Positions 10,028-17,643 of a stretch of 64,000 nt of DNA are shown one piece after another. This stretch comes from Miltoncostaea marina (lineage in GTDB: Bacteria; Actinomycetota; Thermoleophilia; Miltoncostaeales; Miltoncostaeaceae): positions 1,798,001 through 1,862,000 of the forward strand of contig NZ_CP064655.1 in the NCBI RefSeq assembly GCF_018141525.1. Direction: 5' to 3'. A program made the translations under genes and the position numbers. Position 1 is the first letter of the stretch. Every line of letters begins with the position of its first letter. The notes below the pieces were generated by a model, which made no database searches, had not been told where the DNA came from, and was given only the letters and a program-made list of their open reading frames with translations.

Positions 10028-10065
10028 GCTCGTCCCCGGGCGGCACCGAGCGAGGACGACGGCCG

Positions 10066-12714
10066 ATGCGCCAGGATCGCGAGATCCCACGCGGTGCGGA
10101 CGACCGGCACGCGGCGCGCCCGGGCGAGCCGGCGCGGGCGCCGCGGGCGCCGGCCGCCGCGCTGCTCGTGCCGCTGCAGCAGGGCGCCGGCAACGCGGCC
10201 GTGGCGCGGCTGCTGTCCCGCGAGCCGGCCGCCGCCCCGTCGGCGCCCGTGCCCGCGTACCCCCAGCCGACGTTCCCGCGCGAGGGCGAGCCGCCCGCCG
10301 GCCCGCCGCCGAAGGCCTACGAGATCGCCATCGTCCTGAGCGGCCGGGCATACACGCTGCCGCCGCTGCCCGCCGCCGAGGCCGTCCGGCGGCTGGAGAA
10401 CTTCTGGCGCGGGCTCCACGAGAGCCTCGACCACGGCCGCGGCCACCACCTCGACCTGCTGGAGCACCGTAGGGAGCACTGGATCGCGGGCTTCTGGTCG
10501 GACACCCTCGGCGGCGTCGAGCTGCCCGACCTCGAGATGTGGAACGAGGTCGGCCGGGGGCCGCTCCAGGCCGCCAAGGCCGCGCTCGAGGCGAGCGACC
10601 AGGTCATGCGGGCCCGGTGGGAGCGCAACGAGGCCGCGATCGACCGGGGCCTGCCCGACGCCCTGCGGACGAGCCCGCTCATGGCCGAGGCGCTTGCCTT
10701 CGACGCCACCGAGGAGCGCATCGCCGCGGCCGTCCGGCACCTGGAGGAGGGGTCCCGGCAGCTGGACCGCTGCTGGGAGCGCATCGCCGAGTACTCCGAG
10801 GGGACGATCCGCGGCGGCGGGCGCGCGATCACCGGCATCAAGGTCAGCATCGTCGTGATGAGCGCCGCGGCCACCGGCGGGGCGGGCGGGACCCTCGGTC
10901 AGGGCGCCGGGCTGGCCGCGCGCTCGGGCCTGACCGCGGCGACCGGCGCCGGCCTCGGGATGGCCGAGGAGGCGTTCACCCAGGTCGGCGAGATGCGCAT
11001 CGGGGCCCGCGACGAGTTCGACTTCGGGCGGATCGCCAAGCGCGGCGCCAAGGACGTGGTGGCCGGCTTCGTGGGCGGCGTCGTGGCCGGGCGGTTCTCC
11101 GACGCCGTACGGGGGCGGCTGGCGCAGTGGGTGACGGGCCTCAGCGACGAGGCGCTCGCGACGTACGGCGTCGCCCGCGAGGAGCTGCTCACCGGCGCCG
11201 AGCGCTTCTTCGCCGAGTGGGTGGGCGGCATCGGCGCCTCGCCGTTCTCGACGACGGCGCAGGTGCTGATGGACCGGGCGCTCGAGGGCCGCTGGCAGGT
11301 GCGCAGCTTCGGCGACTTCGCCGGCCTGGTGGTGGACGACATGGCGCAGGGCGCCGCGCTCGACGGCTTCCTCGCCTTCGCCGGCAGGGCCGCGCGCGGG
11401 CGCGGCGGGGCCGCCCACGACGCGCCGGCGGGACCGCCGCCGCCCCTCCCGCCCGCCGCCGGGGACGCGCCGGCGCCCGCACGGCCGGCGGCGGCCGGGC
11501 CGGCCGCCGCGCCCGCCCCCGTCCCCGCGCCGACCGGGGGATCACCCGCCGCGCCGGCCGGGCCCGCTCCGGCGCGGGCGCCCGGGCAGGCCCGCGCCCC
11601 CGAGCCCGCCGGCGCCGCCTCGCGCGTGCGGGAGGGCGGCACCGACCTGTCGTGGTCGGTGCTGGGCCACCCCGGCACCGGCCTGCGCAGCGCCGAGGCG
11701 CTGCTCAACGTGACCGACGCCGCCGGCCGGGTGCCGGCCCCCGCGGCCGGCACGCCGATGCAGCACTACGTCGCCCAGCTCGCGGCGCCGATCCAGGCCG
11801 AGCTCGCCCGCGCCGGCACGCCCGCGCCGGCCGTGGAGGCGCGCGACCTGGGCGACCCCGAGATGCTCGGCCTCTACGACCCGGCGCGCAACGTGATCGT
11901 GCTCAACGAGGGCGCGGTGTGGCAGGGGCAGCGGGTCTACGACGTCACGAGCGAGGCGAGCCGCCGCCAGATGCTGAGCACGCTCTTCCACGAGGCCCGC
12001 CACGCCGAGCAGGCGTTCCTCGCCCTCCGGTACATGGCGACCCACGACCCGGCCGGCCTGTCGGCCCAGGCGCTGGGCGTGCACGGCGCCCTCGTGCGCG
12101 CGGCGCGCGCCAACCCGATGCCGCGGGGCCGCAGCGCCGAGGCCGAGCTCGGCCGCCGCGCCTACGAGGAGATGTTCGGCGCCGGCGAGGCCAACGCCCG
12201 CTACCGGCACGGCGAGGACCACGCCGGCCGGGCGCGCATCCGCGGGGAGATCGCGCAGCTCGAGAGCGACCGGCTCATCGTGGAGGGCGAGATCGCCGCG
12301 ATCCGGGTGGCCCGGTACTCGCGCTCCGGGCCGCAACGGACACGCATCGCGGAGCTCGACCGGCGCATCAACGCCCTCCAGGGGCAGCTCGCCTCGATGG
12401 AGCACACGTACTGGCGCCTGTACGTGGAGGTCGACGCGCGCGCCGCCGAGGCGGACCTCGCGCGCGAGATGGCCGACCTGCCACGCCGGCGCCAGGAGGC
12501 CGCGGCGGAGCTCGACCGGGTCATCGAGGGCCTCGAGGCGGAGGCGGCCGCCGACCCGGCGCTCGCCGACGCCGCCGCGGCCGTGCGCGGCTACCGCCAG
12601 GGCCTCCGGCGCCTGGACGAGGCGGTCGCGGCCGGTCAGGGGGCTGACAGCGGCGGCACGGGCGGCACGGGTGGCACGGGCGGTGCGGGCGGTGCGGGCG
12701 GTGGCGGCCGGTGA
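10066..12714 (+). CDS. Large HEARH metallopeptidase-like protein with injection-system-type N-terminal tag
   Basis: An 882-residue protein. Residues 36-50 read PLQQGAGNAAVARLL, close to the LQR-x-AGN-x-AVARLL segment that recurs at the N terminus of proteins linked to extracellular contractile injection systems (DUF4157-type). A helical region with a Gly/Ala-rich hydrophobic stretch follows (about 250-310), then a Pro/Ala-rich linker (about 450-530). A zinc-peptidase motif FHEARHAEQ has His642, Glu643 and His646, with a downstream candidate third ligand in YVEVDARAAE. The end is a long coiled coil (about 725-860) and a Gly-rich tail. No signal peptide is seen. The start is ATG 10066. The stop overlaps the next gene (GTGA). 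I infer a secreted effector or toxin; a structural or housekeeping role is not excluded. Confidence 0.7.
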   Translation: MRQDREIPRGADDRHAARPGEPARAPRAPAAALLVPLQQGAGNAAVARLLSREPAAAPSAPVPAYPQPTFPREGEPPAGPPPKAYEIAIVLSGRAYTLPPLPAAEAVRRLENFWRGLHESLDHGRGHHLDLLEHRREHWIAGFWSDTLGGVELPDLEMWNEVGRGPLQAAKAALEASDQVMRARWERNEAAIDRGLPDALRTSPLMAEALAFDATEERIAAAVRHLEEGSRQLDRCWERIAEYSEGTIRGGGRAITGIKVSIVVMSAAATGGAGGTLGQGAGLAARSGLTAATGAGLGMAEEAFTQVGEMRIGARDEFDFGRIAKRGAKDVVAGFVGGVVAGRFSDAVRGRLAQWVTGLSDEALATYGVAREELLTGAERFFAEWVGGIGASPFSTTAQVLMDRALEGRWQVRSFGDFAGLVVDDMAQGAALDGFLAFAGRAARGRGGAAHDAPAGPPPPLPPAAGDAPAPARPAAAGPAAAPAPVPAPTGGSPAAPAGPAPARAPGQARAPEPAGAASRVREGGTDLSWSVLGHPGTGLRSAEALLNVTDAAGRVPAPAAGTPMQHYVAQLAAPIQAELARAGTPAPAVEARDLGDPEMLGLYDPARNVIVLNEGAVWQGQRVYDVTSEASRRQMLSTLFHEARHAEQAFLALRYMATHDPAGLSAQALGVHGALVRAARANPMPRGRSAEAELGRRAYEEMFGAGEANARYRHGEDHAGRARIRGEIAQLESDRLIVEGEIAAIRVARYSRSGPQRTRIAELDRRINALQGQLASMEHTYWRLYVEVDARAAEADLAREMADLPRRRQEAAAELDRVIEGLEAEAAADPALADAAAAVRGYRQGLRRLDEAVAAGQGADSGGTGGTGGTGGAGGAGGGGR

Positions 12715-13145
12715 CCGACCCCGCCCCGCTCGCCTGGATCGGCGAGGCGCGCGCCCTGATGCTGGCCGCCGACGCCTCCATGGCCGCCCTCGCCGCCTGG
12801 CTCGGCGTCGAGCCTGCCGCGGGCGACGGCGACCGGCTGCGCGGCGGGCCGGGCTCGCTGCCGGGCATGGCGCACGTCAGCGTGATCGGCGCCGACGGGG
12901 TGCCGGACTCGCTCAGCGCCTGGTACGCGCCCGACGCCGGGCCGACCCTCGATGAGGCCGCCGCGGTGCTCGGCTCGCCGCGCGAGATCGCGCGCGCGGT
13001 CGACGGGCCGTTCCGGATCGCCTTCCCCTCCGCGGCCTCCCGCACGGCCACCTGCCTGCTGGCCGGCTCCACCTGGGACCCGCCCCGGGGCCGCAGCCGC
13101 ATCGTCGAGTTCGTGCTGCGGCGCGATCCGCTCGAGGCCGCCTGA
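12711..13145 (+). CDS. Small unknown protein coupled to the metallopeptidase gene
   Basis: A 144-residue soluble protein that I do not recognise. Its GTG start overlaps the stop of the upstream gene (GTGA), so it is translated together with it. It has a helical N terminus (to about residue 40), then a mixed region with isolated Trp residues (SAWYAPDAG, STWDPPRG) and an acidic C terminus. It has no signal peptide, membrane segment or cysteine cluster. Position and size suit a cognate immunity protein or loading chaperone for the large protein (inference from context only). Confidence 0.65.
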   Translation: MTDPAPLAWIGEARALMLAADASMAALAAWLGVEPAAGDGDRLRGGPGSLPGMAHVSVIGADGVPDSLSAWYAPDAGPTLDEAAAVLGSPREIARAVDGPFRIAFPSAASRTATCLLAGSTWDPPRGRSRIVEFVLRRDPLEAA

Positions 13146-13212
13146 GCACCGGCGGCGGCGGCCGGCGGGGCGGCGCGGGCGTTGCGCAACGGCTCGCGGC
13201 CGCCCCCGGCGC

Positions 13213-13372
13213 TTGCCACCCGGCCTCGCTGCGCTACCGTGGCCCGCGGATCGCGCCCCGTGCCCGGGGCCCCGATGCCCAGCGATCCGGGCCCGGCCCA
13301 CCGCGCCGGGCGACGCAGCGCCCCGCCGACCACGCACAGGGGCGGCTGCCCGAGCGGCCCCCGCGCCGCCGA
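13213..13372 (+). promoter_or_regulatory. Promoter and about 125-nt GC-rich leader of the NlpC/P60 gene
   Basis: TTGCCA at 13213-13218, a 16-bp spacer and TACCGT at 13235-13240 make one of the better promoters in the window. The annotated GTG at 13373 lies about 125 nt after the expected transcription start, unlike the leaderless genes around it. The leader is rich in short inverted repeats. Actinobacterial NlpC/P60 genes often carry c-di-AMP riboswitches, but I could not align this leader to that consensus. Confidence 0.45.
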
Positions 13373-14296
13373 GTGCCCACCGACGAAGGATCCGACCTGT
13401 CCCGATTCATCACGGGCGCGTGCCTCGCCCTTGCCGCGTTCGCCGCCGTCGTCGCCACCTCCGACGACCGCGGCCTCGCCATCCCTCCCCTCGCCGCCCC
13501 CGCCGGGGCGCAGTCGGCGCCGCCGCCGACCCCCGACCAGCTCGCCGACTCGCTCGCCGCCCTCGAGGCCGAGGTCGCGCGCCAGGCCCGCCGTCTGGGG
13601 CTGCGCCGCCAGCCCGGACCCGCGGCGGCCGCCGGCGCCGAGGCCGCGGCCGACCCGGTCGCGCGCTCCGAGCGGCTCGGCGAGCTGATCGGCGTCCTGC
13701 GGGCGAGCCGGGAGCGCGCCCCCTCCCTCACGCCCCCCGCGCCCCGCCGCGGCGCGGCCGCCACGGCCACCGGCGACGCCCTCGCCGGCGCGCAGGCCCG
13801 CCTCGGCCGCGAGGCCGGCCGCCTCGGCATCGTCGTGCGCTCGGGCCCGCCCGCGGCGCCCGACCCCGCCGGGCGGGCCCGCCGGGCCGAGCGGCTGGCC
13901 GCCGTCAGCGCCTGGCTGGCCCGCCACGAGGAGCGGCCGCGCGCCGTCGAGCGCAACGCCGAGGCCGCCGCCGTCGCCATGGAGCAGCGCGGCACGCCGT
14001 ACTCGTGGGGCGGCGCGAGCCCGGCCGGCTTCGACTGCTCGGGCCTCGTCATGTACGCCTGGTCGCACGTCGGCGTCTCGCTGCCCCACAACACGAACGC
14101 GATCTACGCCAGCCAGCCGAGGGTGCGCCGCGCCGACCTCGTGCCCGGCGACCTCGTGTTCTTCAGCGGCCTCGGCCACATGGGGATCTTCATCGGCGAC
14201 GACCGCTTCGTACATGCGCCCTCGAGCGGGGACGTGGTGAAGGTGACCCGCCTGTCCTCGCGCGACGACTACGTGGGGGCCGTCAGGGTCTCCTGA
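13373..14296 (+). CDS. Secreted NlpC/P60 peptidoglycan hydrolase
   Basis: A 307-residue protein. An N-terminal signal sequence (about residues 10-28, ITGACLALAAFAAVVAT) is followed by an Ala/Arg-rich helical spacer of about 160 residues and a C-terminal NlpC/P60 cysteine peptidase domain. The catalytic Cys222 lies in GFDCSGLVMYAW, with the His in GHMGIFIGDD and a third polar residue in the following segment. These enzymes cut peptide cross-links of peptidoglycan outside the membrane. The start codon is uncertain because the GTG leaves nine residues before the signal sequence. The 3' end overlaps the convergent DUF4177 gene by 28 bp. Confidence 0.86.
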   Translation: MPTDEGSDLSRFITGACLALAAFAAVVATSDDRGLAIPPLAAPAGAQSAPPPTPDQLADSLAALEAEVARQARRLGLRRQPGPAAAAGAEAAADPVARSERLGELIGVLRASRERAPSLTPPAPRRGAAATATGDALAGAQARLGREAGRLGIVVRSGPPAAPDPAGRARRAERLAAVSAWLARHEERPRAVERNAEAAAVAMEQRGTPYSWGGASPAGFDCSGLVMYAWSHVGVSLPHNTNAIYASQPRVRRADLVPGDLVFFSGLGHMGIFIGDDRFVHAPSSGDVVKVTRLSSRDDYVGAVRVS

Positions 14297-14454
14297 GGCG
14301 CCTCGCGCATGAGGATGATCGCCTGCGGCGGGGCGATGAGGAGCTGCTTGCGCGTGGTGACCCCGACTACCCGCCAGCCCTCGGCGCCGAGCCGGTTGAG
14401 GTCGGCCTCGACCTCGCGACCGGTGTCGATCACCCGGTACCCGAACCGTCGCAT
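14269..14454 (-). CDS. DUF4177-like small protein
   Basis: A 61-residue protein starting at ATG 14454. It has the DUF4177 shape: a short strand (MRRFGYRVIDTG), then LNRLGAEGWRVVGV, which matches the family LNxLGxEGWExV core, and a final strand AIILMRE. The function of the family is unknown. Upstream codons in the same frame are Arg/His-rich and do not look coding, so the internal ATG is preferred. It overlaps the end of the NlpC/P60 gene. Confidence 0.7.
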   Translation of the reverse strand: MRRFGYRVIDTGREVEADLNRLGAEGWRVVGVTTRKQLLIAPPQAIILMREAPQETLTAPT

Positions 14455-15242
14455 CGGGACCCCGTTCGCGTGGTGACGAGCGCCGCCGGACCGCGCCCGC
14501 CCCGGTCCCCGCTCCGGGTGGCGGTCGCGGCGCCGGCGGTGCCCATCCTCGGCCGGGCGCCGGGGGACCGGCATCCGGGCGGGACCGGAGCGCCGGTGCG
14601 GCGTTCCCGCGGCGGCGGCCGTGCGCCGGCGAGCCGAGACGCCCGCCCGGAAGCGCGAGGCGCCGGAGCCCTCGACGGCCTCCTGAGGCCCCGGTGATTC
14701 CGGCGCGCGGTGCGTGCGCGCCCGCCACGCGGACGTCAGAGGCAGCTCCCGGTGGTTGTCCTCGACGACACCGGTGGGATCGGGTCGGCCAGGATCGTCG
14801 CGTGCACCACCTGGCCGGAGGTCATGTCATTGCCCGGGCCTCGGCCGATGAGCCTGGACGTCACCGTCCCCGTCAACTGGCTGGCCGCCGAACCCTCACC
14901 GAAGGTCGTCTCGCCGGCGCTGTCCACCGATCCCGACCGGGATGCCCCCGGCCTCGCCTGGACGGGGGCCGTCGACCATCGACGCGGGCGAACGCGACGA
15001 CGATCAGCCGACCTCGGGCGAGGCTCGGCCCACACGCCGGCGGGATCGCGCCGGTGCCGCTGTCGGCCGCTCGGAGGCCGCCTGATCGCACCTGTTCCGT
15101 CGGGCGCCTCCGCGAGCCCGGCAGGGCTGGCCAGCCCGCCCCCGTCGCATCCCGGACGGGCACGCCTTCTCCGCGCGCGGCGGAGGCCCGCGTGGCGTCG
15201 ACCTCGCCGACCATGGCGTCCGGCCGGGGGGCGCCGCCGCCG
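14455..15242. other. Long stretch without a secure gene
   Basis: About 790 bp between the DUF4177 start and the pilC stop. 14455-14700 is very GC-rich with no protein-like frame. From about 14750 to 14990 the sequence is less GC-biased, and both strands keep open frames with plausible composition. The minus frame ends at 14736 with a Ser/Thr/Gly-rich sequence containing NDMTSGQVVHATILADPIP, which looks like the C-terminal piece of an exported protein; the plus frame carries PVVVLDDTGGIGSARIVAC. Neither has a convincing start or family match. It may be a decayed gene next to the pilus operon. I see no pilin (no GFTLxE motif) and no RNA gene. Confidence 0.4.
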
Positions 15243-16460
15243 CTACTGCACCAGCTCGAAGATGTTGAAGAGCGGCAGGTACATCGCGATCACGACGACG
15301 CCGACGATGGCGCCGACGACGATCATCATCACCGGCTCGATGATCGAGGTGAGCGACTTCAGCGACGTGGAGACCTCGTCGTCGTAGAAGTCGGCCAGCT
15401 TGTGGAGCATGCGGTCCACGGCGCCGGTCTCCTCGCCCACGGCGAGCATCTGGGTGACCATCACCGGGAAGACGCCGGTGCGGCCGAGCGGCGTGGCGAG
15501 GGGCTGGCCCTCGCGGACGCGGTCGGCGACCTCGGCCATCGGGTCGGAGATGACGCGGTTGCCGGCGGTGCGGGCCGTGATGTCGAGCGCCTGCAGGATC
15601 GGCACGCCCGAGGCGGTCAGGGTGCCCAGGGTGCGGGCGAAGCGGGCGACGGCGATCTTGCGGACGATCTCGCCGATGCGCACCGGCATGCGGAGCTTCA
15701 GGGCGTCCCACATGTATCCGCCGCGCTCGGTCGAGCGCCACTTGCGGAAGCCGAGCACCGCCGCGACCGACAGCAGGAACATCATGTACCAGTAGGCGCG
15801 CATGAGGTCGGAGACGTCGACCATCAGCTGCGTGAAGGCCGGCAGCTCGCCGCCCAGGTCGGCGTACATGTCGGCGAAGACCGGGATGATGAAGAGGATC
15901 ATCCCCATCAGGACGCCCACGGCGAAGATGCCGATCATCGCCGGGTAGACCATCGCCGAGCGCACCGTGCGGCGCAGGTTGTCGTCCTTCTCGAGCTGGA
16001 TCGCGACCCGCTCGAGGACCTCCTCCAGGTTGCCGCCGGTCTCGCCGGCGCGCACCATCGCGACGAACAGGTCGGAGAACACCTTCGGGTGCTTCGACAT
16101 CGCCTGCGAGAGGGCGAGGCCCGCCTCCACGTCCTGGCGGACGGCGACGATCGCGTTCTTCAGCTTGGGCGCCTCGGTCTGCTCCTCCAGCACGTAGAGC
16201 GCCCGCAGCAGCGACAGGCCGCTCGAGATCATGGTGGCGAGCTGGCGCGCGAAGACGGTGACGTGGCGGGCCTTGAGGCCGCGGTAGCGGTCGAGGAGGT
16301 CCTCGACCGTGGGCGTCGTCGACTTCTGGTCGACGTCCACCACCGTGAGGCCGCGCAGCCGCAGCTGGGCGGCGACCGCGGCCTTCGAGTCGCCCGCGAG
16401 CTCGCCCGTCTGGGCGGCGCCGCCCCGGTCGAGGGCCTTGTAGACGTAGGTGGCGCTCAT
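15243..16460 (-). CDS. pilC: Type IV pilus inner-membrane platform protein PilC
   Basis: A 405-residue protein with two GspF/PilC domains (about residues 65-190 and 270-390) and three main membrane helices (near 165-190, 215-240 and 375-400). Each domain carries the family pattern (FARQLATMISSGLSLLRAL and FARTLGTLTASGVPILQAL). It anchors the pilus motor ATPases and transfers rotation to pilin assembly. ATG 16460 overlaps the pilT stop (ATGA). The gene order pilB-pilT-pilC supports the assignment; no prepilin or prepilin peptidase gene is in the window. Confidence 0.93.
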   Translation of the reverse strand: MSATYVYKALDRGGAAQTGELAGDSKAAVAAQLRLRGLTVVDVDQKSTTPTVEDLLDRYRGLKARHVTVFARQLATMISSGLSLLRALYVLEEQTEAPKLKNAIVAVRQDVEAGLALSQAMSKHPKVFSDLFVAMVRAGETGGNLEEVLERVAIQLEKDDNLRRTVRSAMVYPAMIGIFAVGVLMGMILFIIPVFADMYADLGGELPAFTQLMVDVSDLMRAYWYMMFLLSVAAVLGFRKWRSTERGGYMWDALKLRMPVRIGEIVRKIAVARFARTLGTLTASGVPILQALDITARTAGNRVISDPMAEVADRVREGQPLATPLGRTGVFPVMVTQMLAVGEETGAVDRMLHKLADFYDDEVSTSLKSLTSIIEPVMMIVVGAIVGVVVIAMYLPLFNIFELVQ

Positions 16461-17524
16461 GCCGCCTGCACCAGCCCGAGCAGGCGCTTGAGCTCGTCGG
16501 GGTGGCCGGCGCGCTCCATCGCCTGGTCGATCGTGACGACGCCCTGCCGCACGAGCGCGGCGAGGTTGGCGTCCATCGTCTGCATGCCGTGCGAGGAGCC
16601 GGTCTGCATGACCGAGTAGATCTGGTGCGTCTTGCCCTCGCGGATCAGGTTGCGCACGGCCGGCGTCGGGTTGAGCACCTCGCACGCCACCACCCGGCTG
16701 CCCGAGATGGTCGGCACGAGCTGCTGGCAGCAGACGCCCTGCAGGCCGTTGGCGAGCATGATGCGCACCTGCTCCTGCTGGTGCGGCGGGAAGACGTCGA
16801 TGATGCGGTCGATCGTCTGCGGCGCGTCGGAGGTGTGCAGGGTGGCGAACACGAGGTGGCCGGTCTCGGCCGCGGTGATCGCGATCTGCATCGTCTCCAG
16901 GTCGCGCATCTCGCCGACGAGGATCACGTCGGGGTCCTGGCGCAGCACGCTGCGCAGCGCGTTGGCGAAGGAGTGCGTGTCGGTGCCGACCTCGCGCTGG
17001 TTGATCATCGAGCGCTTGTGGCGGTGGAGGAACTCGATCGGGTCCTCGACCGTCATGATGTGGCAGGCGCGGCGCTCGTTGATCTCGTTGATGAGGCTGG
17101 CGAGCGTGGTCGACTTGCCGGAGCCGGTCGGGCCGGTCACGAGCACGAGGCCGCGCGGCTTCGTGGTCCAGTCGTGCAGCGCCGAGGGCAGGCTCAGCTC
17201 CTCGAGAGTCTTGAGCTGTGAGGGCACCACGCGGAACGCGGCGCCGAGCGAGGCGCGCTGGTAGTAGACGTTCACGCGGAAGCGCACCCTGCCCGGCACC
17301 GAGTAGCTCATGTCGAGCTCGAGGTCGGTCTCCAGGCGCTGGCGCTGGTCCTGGGTGAGCAGCCCGTAGACCAGCTCGCGGGTCTCCTGCGAGGTGAGCG
17401 GCCGGTCCCCCAGGCGCACGAGCTCGCCGTTGAGCCGCATGACGGGCGGCGCGCCGACCGCCAGGTGGAGGTCGCTGGCGCCGCTGGCGATCACGTTGGT
17501 GATGAGCTCGGCGAAGTCGGCCAT
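16457..17524 (-). CDS. pilT: Type IV pilus retraction ATPase PilT
   Basis: A 355-residue hexameric ATPase that powers pilus retraction and twitching. The Walker A motif GPTGSGKST is at 131-139. Asp and His boxes follow (LRQDPDVILVGEMRD, ETGHLVFATLHT), as does the PilT-typical EGKTHQIYSVMQTG segment. The C-terminal AxLVxxGxI-type segment is also present. GGAAGG-like RBS bases lie just before ATG 17524 (GGAAGGTGCC). It is separated from pilB by 119 bp that may hold a promoter and overlaps pilC. Confidence 0.95.
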   Translation of the reverse strand: MADFAELITNVIASGASDLHLAVGAPPVMRLNGELVRLGDRPLTSQETRELVYGLLTQDQRQRLETDLELDMSYSVPGRVRFRVNVYYQRASLGAAFRVVPSQLKTLEELSLPSALHDWTTKPRGLVLVTGPTGSGKSTTLASLINEINERRACHIMTVEDPIEFLHRHKRSMINQREVGTDTHSFANALRSVLRQDPDVILVGEMRDLETMQIAITAAETGHLVFATLHTSDAPQTIDRIIDVFPPHQQEQVRIMLANGLQGVCCQQLVPTISGSRVVACEVLNPTPAVRNLIREGKTHQIYSVMQTGSSHGMQTMDANLAALVRQGVVTIDQAMERAGHPDELKRLLGLVQAA

Positions 17525-17643
17525 GGCACCTTCCGTGGAGGCTTCGGGTTCGGGCCGGCGCGCGCGGGGCGGCGCCGGATGCCCCCTCTATCGACCGGCG
17601 CGCGGCCCGTCTGTAGCGACGCGCCGGGGGCGGGCGGCGCCGG

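Noticed and set aside
6418-10065. Very long plus-strand frame upstream of the metallopeptidase start
   Set aside because: This part of the frame overlaps three well-supported genes in other frames and is Arg/Pro/Gly-rich without domains. Only the section from ATG 10066 is coding.
10066-12714. Collagen-like or cell-wall protein because of the Gly-rich tail and Pro/Ala linker
   Set aside because: The tail is only a few GGT/GGA units at the very end, and there is no signal peptide. The N-terminal tag and HEARH motif are more informative.
13241-13372. c-di-AMP (ydaO) riboswitch before the NlpC/P60 gene
   Set aside because: The context fits, but I could not find the conserved sequence blocks, so I list only a leader of unknown function.
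14736-15035. Pilin or minor pseudopilin gene next to pilC
   Set aside because: No prepilin peptidase site or GFTLxE-type hydrophobic N terminus is present on either strand.
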